This document shows, one piece after another, positions 14,888-15,866 of a stretch of DNA of 15,866 bases (its first letter is position 1; every line of letters starts with the position of its first letter). The notes under the pieces were generated by a model. That model made no database searches, was not told the origin of the DNA, and saw nothing but the letters and a program-made list of their open reading frames with translations. This DNA comes from Colimorpha sp034178965. Its GTDB lineage: Bacteria > Bacteroidota > Bacteroidia > Bacteroidales > P3. A program made the translations under genes and the position numbers. Where the stretch lies: NCBI GenBank assembly GCA_034178965.1, contig JAXFQM010000049.1:1-15866 (forward strand). Direction: 5' to 3'.

Positions 14888-15733
14888 ATGGACGATACCA
14901 CAGCCATTGTTAAGCAGCAAGATGCCACCTTTGTCAACTACCTCCTGGCTCCCGACACCGCCGCGTCCAAGGAATGGCAACCCTTGTCATTCGACAGCGT
15001 CTTTGCCGCCCACGCCGTGACCGAACCCGTACGTCATCGCAGTCTCTTCGAGAGCCACACATTGGCGCCGACACATGATGTCCCTTTGGCAAGGCCATCC
15101 TACAACGCGCCAGGATGGATATTCTGCCTACTGCTCGTCATGGCCGCGCTAATAAGTCTCTACTTCAACACCTATCGTCTGCGTCTTGGCAATGTGATAC
15201 GTTCGGCCTTGCAAAAACGTGAGATGGAACACTTCGTGCGCGACAACAACTTCCGTCGGCGCGCCTCCATCCTACCCATGTTGTTACTCTATTCAGGCAG
15301 CATATCCTTGGCAGCATGCCGTTTCTACCCACTCCCTACTAATCCATGGCACGGAATAGGACTCTATCTCGGCATCTTCGCCTTGCTATCTGTGTGGCTG
15401 CTATTCAAAAACGGCCTAATACGCCTATTGGGCAACATCTTTGAAAACGACGCCTCCGCAGCACTTTATGTTGCAAACAATTACATATACCAACTACTCG
15501 CCAGCATCCTAACCGCACCCATCGTATTACTTTCTTTCTTCGCCCCTTGGCAACCCGCCACAGGCAGTGCCATTCTAATTGCGGTAGCAACCTTCTTCGT
15601 AATTAGAACCATTCGGGGCATGCAACTAATTTTAACAAATGCAAAAAACTCACAATTCTATCTTTTTTATTATCTTTGTATCTTGGAATTTGTACCCCTT
15701 TTGGTAGCGTGGAAGACGTTTATCTCCATGTGA
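14888..15733 (+). CDS. DUF4271 family integral membrane protein
   Basis: The 281-residue protein has a soluble N-terminus (about 1-73) followed by about five or six hydrophobic segments, starting with WIFCLLLVMAALISLYF (about 77-93) and ending with FYLFYYLCILEFVPLLVAW. Between the first and second segments is a basic loop (LQKREMEHFVRDNNFRRRAS). The architecture and position directly before hemD match the DUF4271 family, which is widespread in Bacteroidota next to uroporphyrinogen-III synthase; function is unknown. It begins six bases after the peptidase stop and ends 24 bases before hemD, so it is co-transcribed with both. A role in heme metabolism is inferred only from neighbourhood. Confidence 0.9.
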   Translation: MDDTTAIVKQQDATFVNYLLAPDTAASKEWQPLSFDSVFAAHAVTEPVRHRSLFESHTLAPTHDVPLARPSYNAPGWIFCLLLVMAALISLYFNTYRLRLGNVIRSALQKREMEHFVRDNNFRRRASILPMLLLYSGSISLAACRFYPLPTNPWHGIGLYLGIFALLSVWLLFKNGLIRLLGNIFENDASAALYVANNYIYQLLASILTAPIVLLSFFAPWQPATGSAILIAVATFFVIRTIRGMQLILTNAKNSQFYLFYYLCILEFVPLLVAWKTFISM

Positions 15734-15757
15734 TCAAATATTTATAAGTGTAACAGG

Positions 15758-15866
15758 ATGAAGATGAAAATCAAAAAAATTCTTATTTCGCAGCCCGAAC
15801 CGGCCGATATTGAGCAGTCGCCCTACCACGATTTGGTGGAGAAATACGGTTTAGACCTCACCTTCT
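15758..15866 (+). CDS. hemD: Uroporphyrinogen-III synthase, 5' end only
   Basis: Only the first 36 codons lie in the window. The start MKMKIKKILISQPEP, then SPYHDLVEKYGLDLTF, matches the N-terminus of Bacteroidota uroporphyrinogen-III synthases, which cyclise hydroxymethylbilane to uroporphyrinogen III in heme synthesis. The ATG at 15758 or the in-frame ATG at 15764 could be the start. It is 24 bases downstream of the DUF4271 gene. The catalytic portion lies beyond the window, so the call rests on the N-terminal motif and synteny. Confidence 0.85.
   Translation, partial: MKMKIKKILISQPEPADIEQSPYHDLVEKYGLDLTF

Overview
This window looks like chromosomal DNA from a member of the Bacteroidota, most likely a Prevotellaceae-type Bacteroidales such as Prevotella or Alloprevotella (inference). 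Four things point there. The promoters have the Bacteroidota form (TTG or TTTG, 17-20 bases, TAnnTTTG), and genes mostly lack Shine-Dalgarno sequences. There is a secreted gingipain-family peptidase with a type IX secretion (T9SS) sorting domain. The short DUF4295 protein follows ribosomal protein L33. A DUF4271 membrane protein precedes uroporphyrinogen-III synthase.

Layout: positions 1-756 hold no gene I can support. A plus-strand run (815-5435) then carries an unrecognised 200-residue protein, a tiny secreted Cys/Lys-rich protein, lepA (elongation factor 4), a membrane-anchored Bacteroidota-specific protein and a LolC/LolE-type permease. Converging on it is a minus-strand set (7750-5708): a small outer-membrane barrel protein, mtnA and rbfA. 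From a nearly mirror-symmetrical divergent promoter at about 7803-7874, a plus-strand operon begins with pyrK, pyrD and a BadF/BcrA-type sugar kinase, joined by two ATGA stop/start overlaps. The minus-strand pair rpmG-DUF4295 (10960-10595) has its own promoter and a clear intrinsic terminator. A gene-free gap (10961-11554) appears to contain the shredded remains of an ECF sigma factor gene. The last plus-strand operon is a C25 (gingipain-like) peptidase, a DUF4271 membrane protein and hemD, which runs off the end of the window.

Functionally the region is mostly housekeeping: translation (LepA, RbfA, L33), pyrimidine synthesis (PyrK/PyrD), tetrapyrrole synthesis (HemD) and methylthioribose-phosphate metabolism (MtnA). 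It is interspersed with envelope or secreted proteins. I see no phage, IS element, CRISPR array, tRNA or rRNA, and no obvious new multi-gene defence or mobile system.

The items most worth a second look are the Cys/Lys-rich secreted protein with internal repeats that differ only at synonymous sites, the gingipain homologue with Cys in place of Gly after its catalytic His and a possibly leaderless GTG start, the eroded sigma-factor gene, the mirrored divergent promoter, and a near-identical 13-base palindrome in two separate gene-free gaps.
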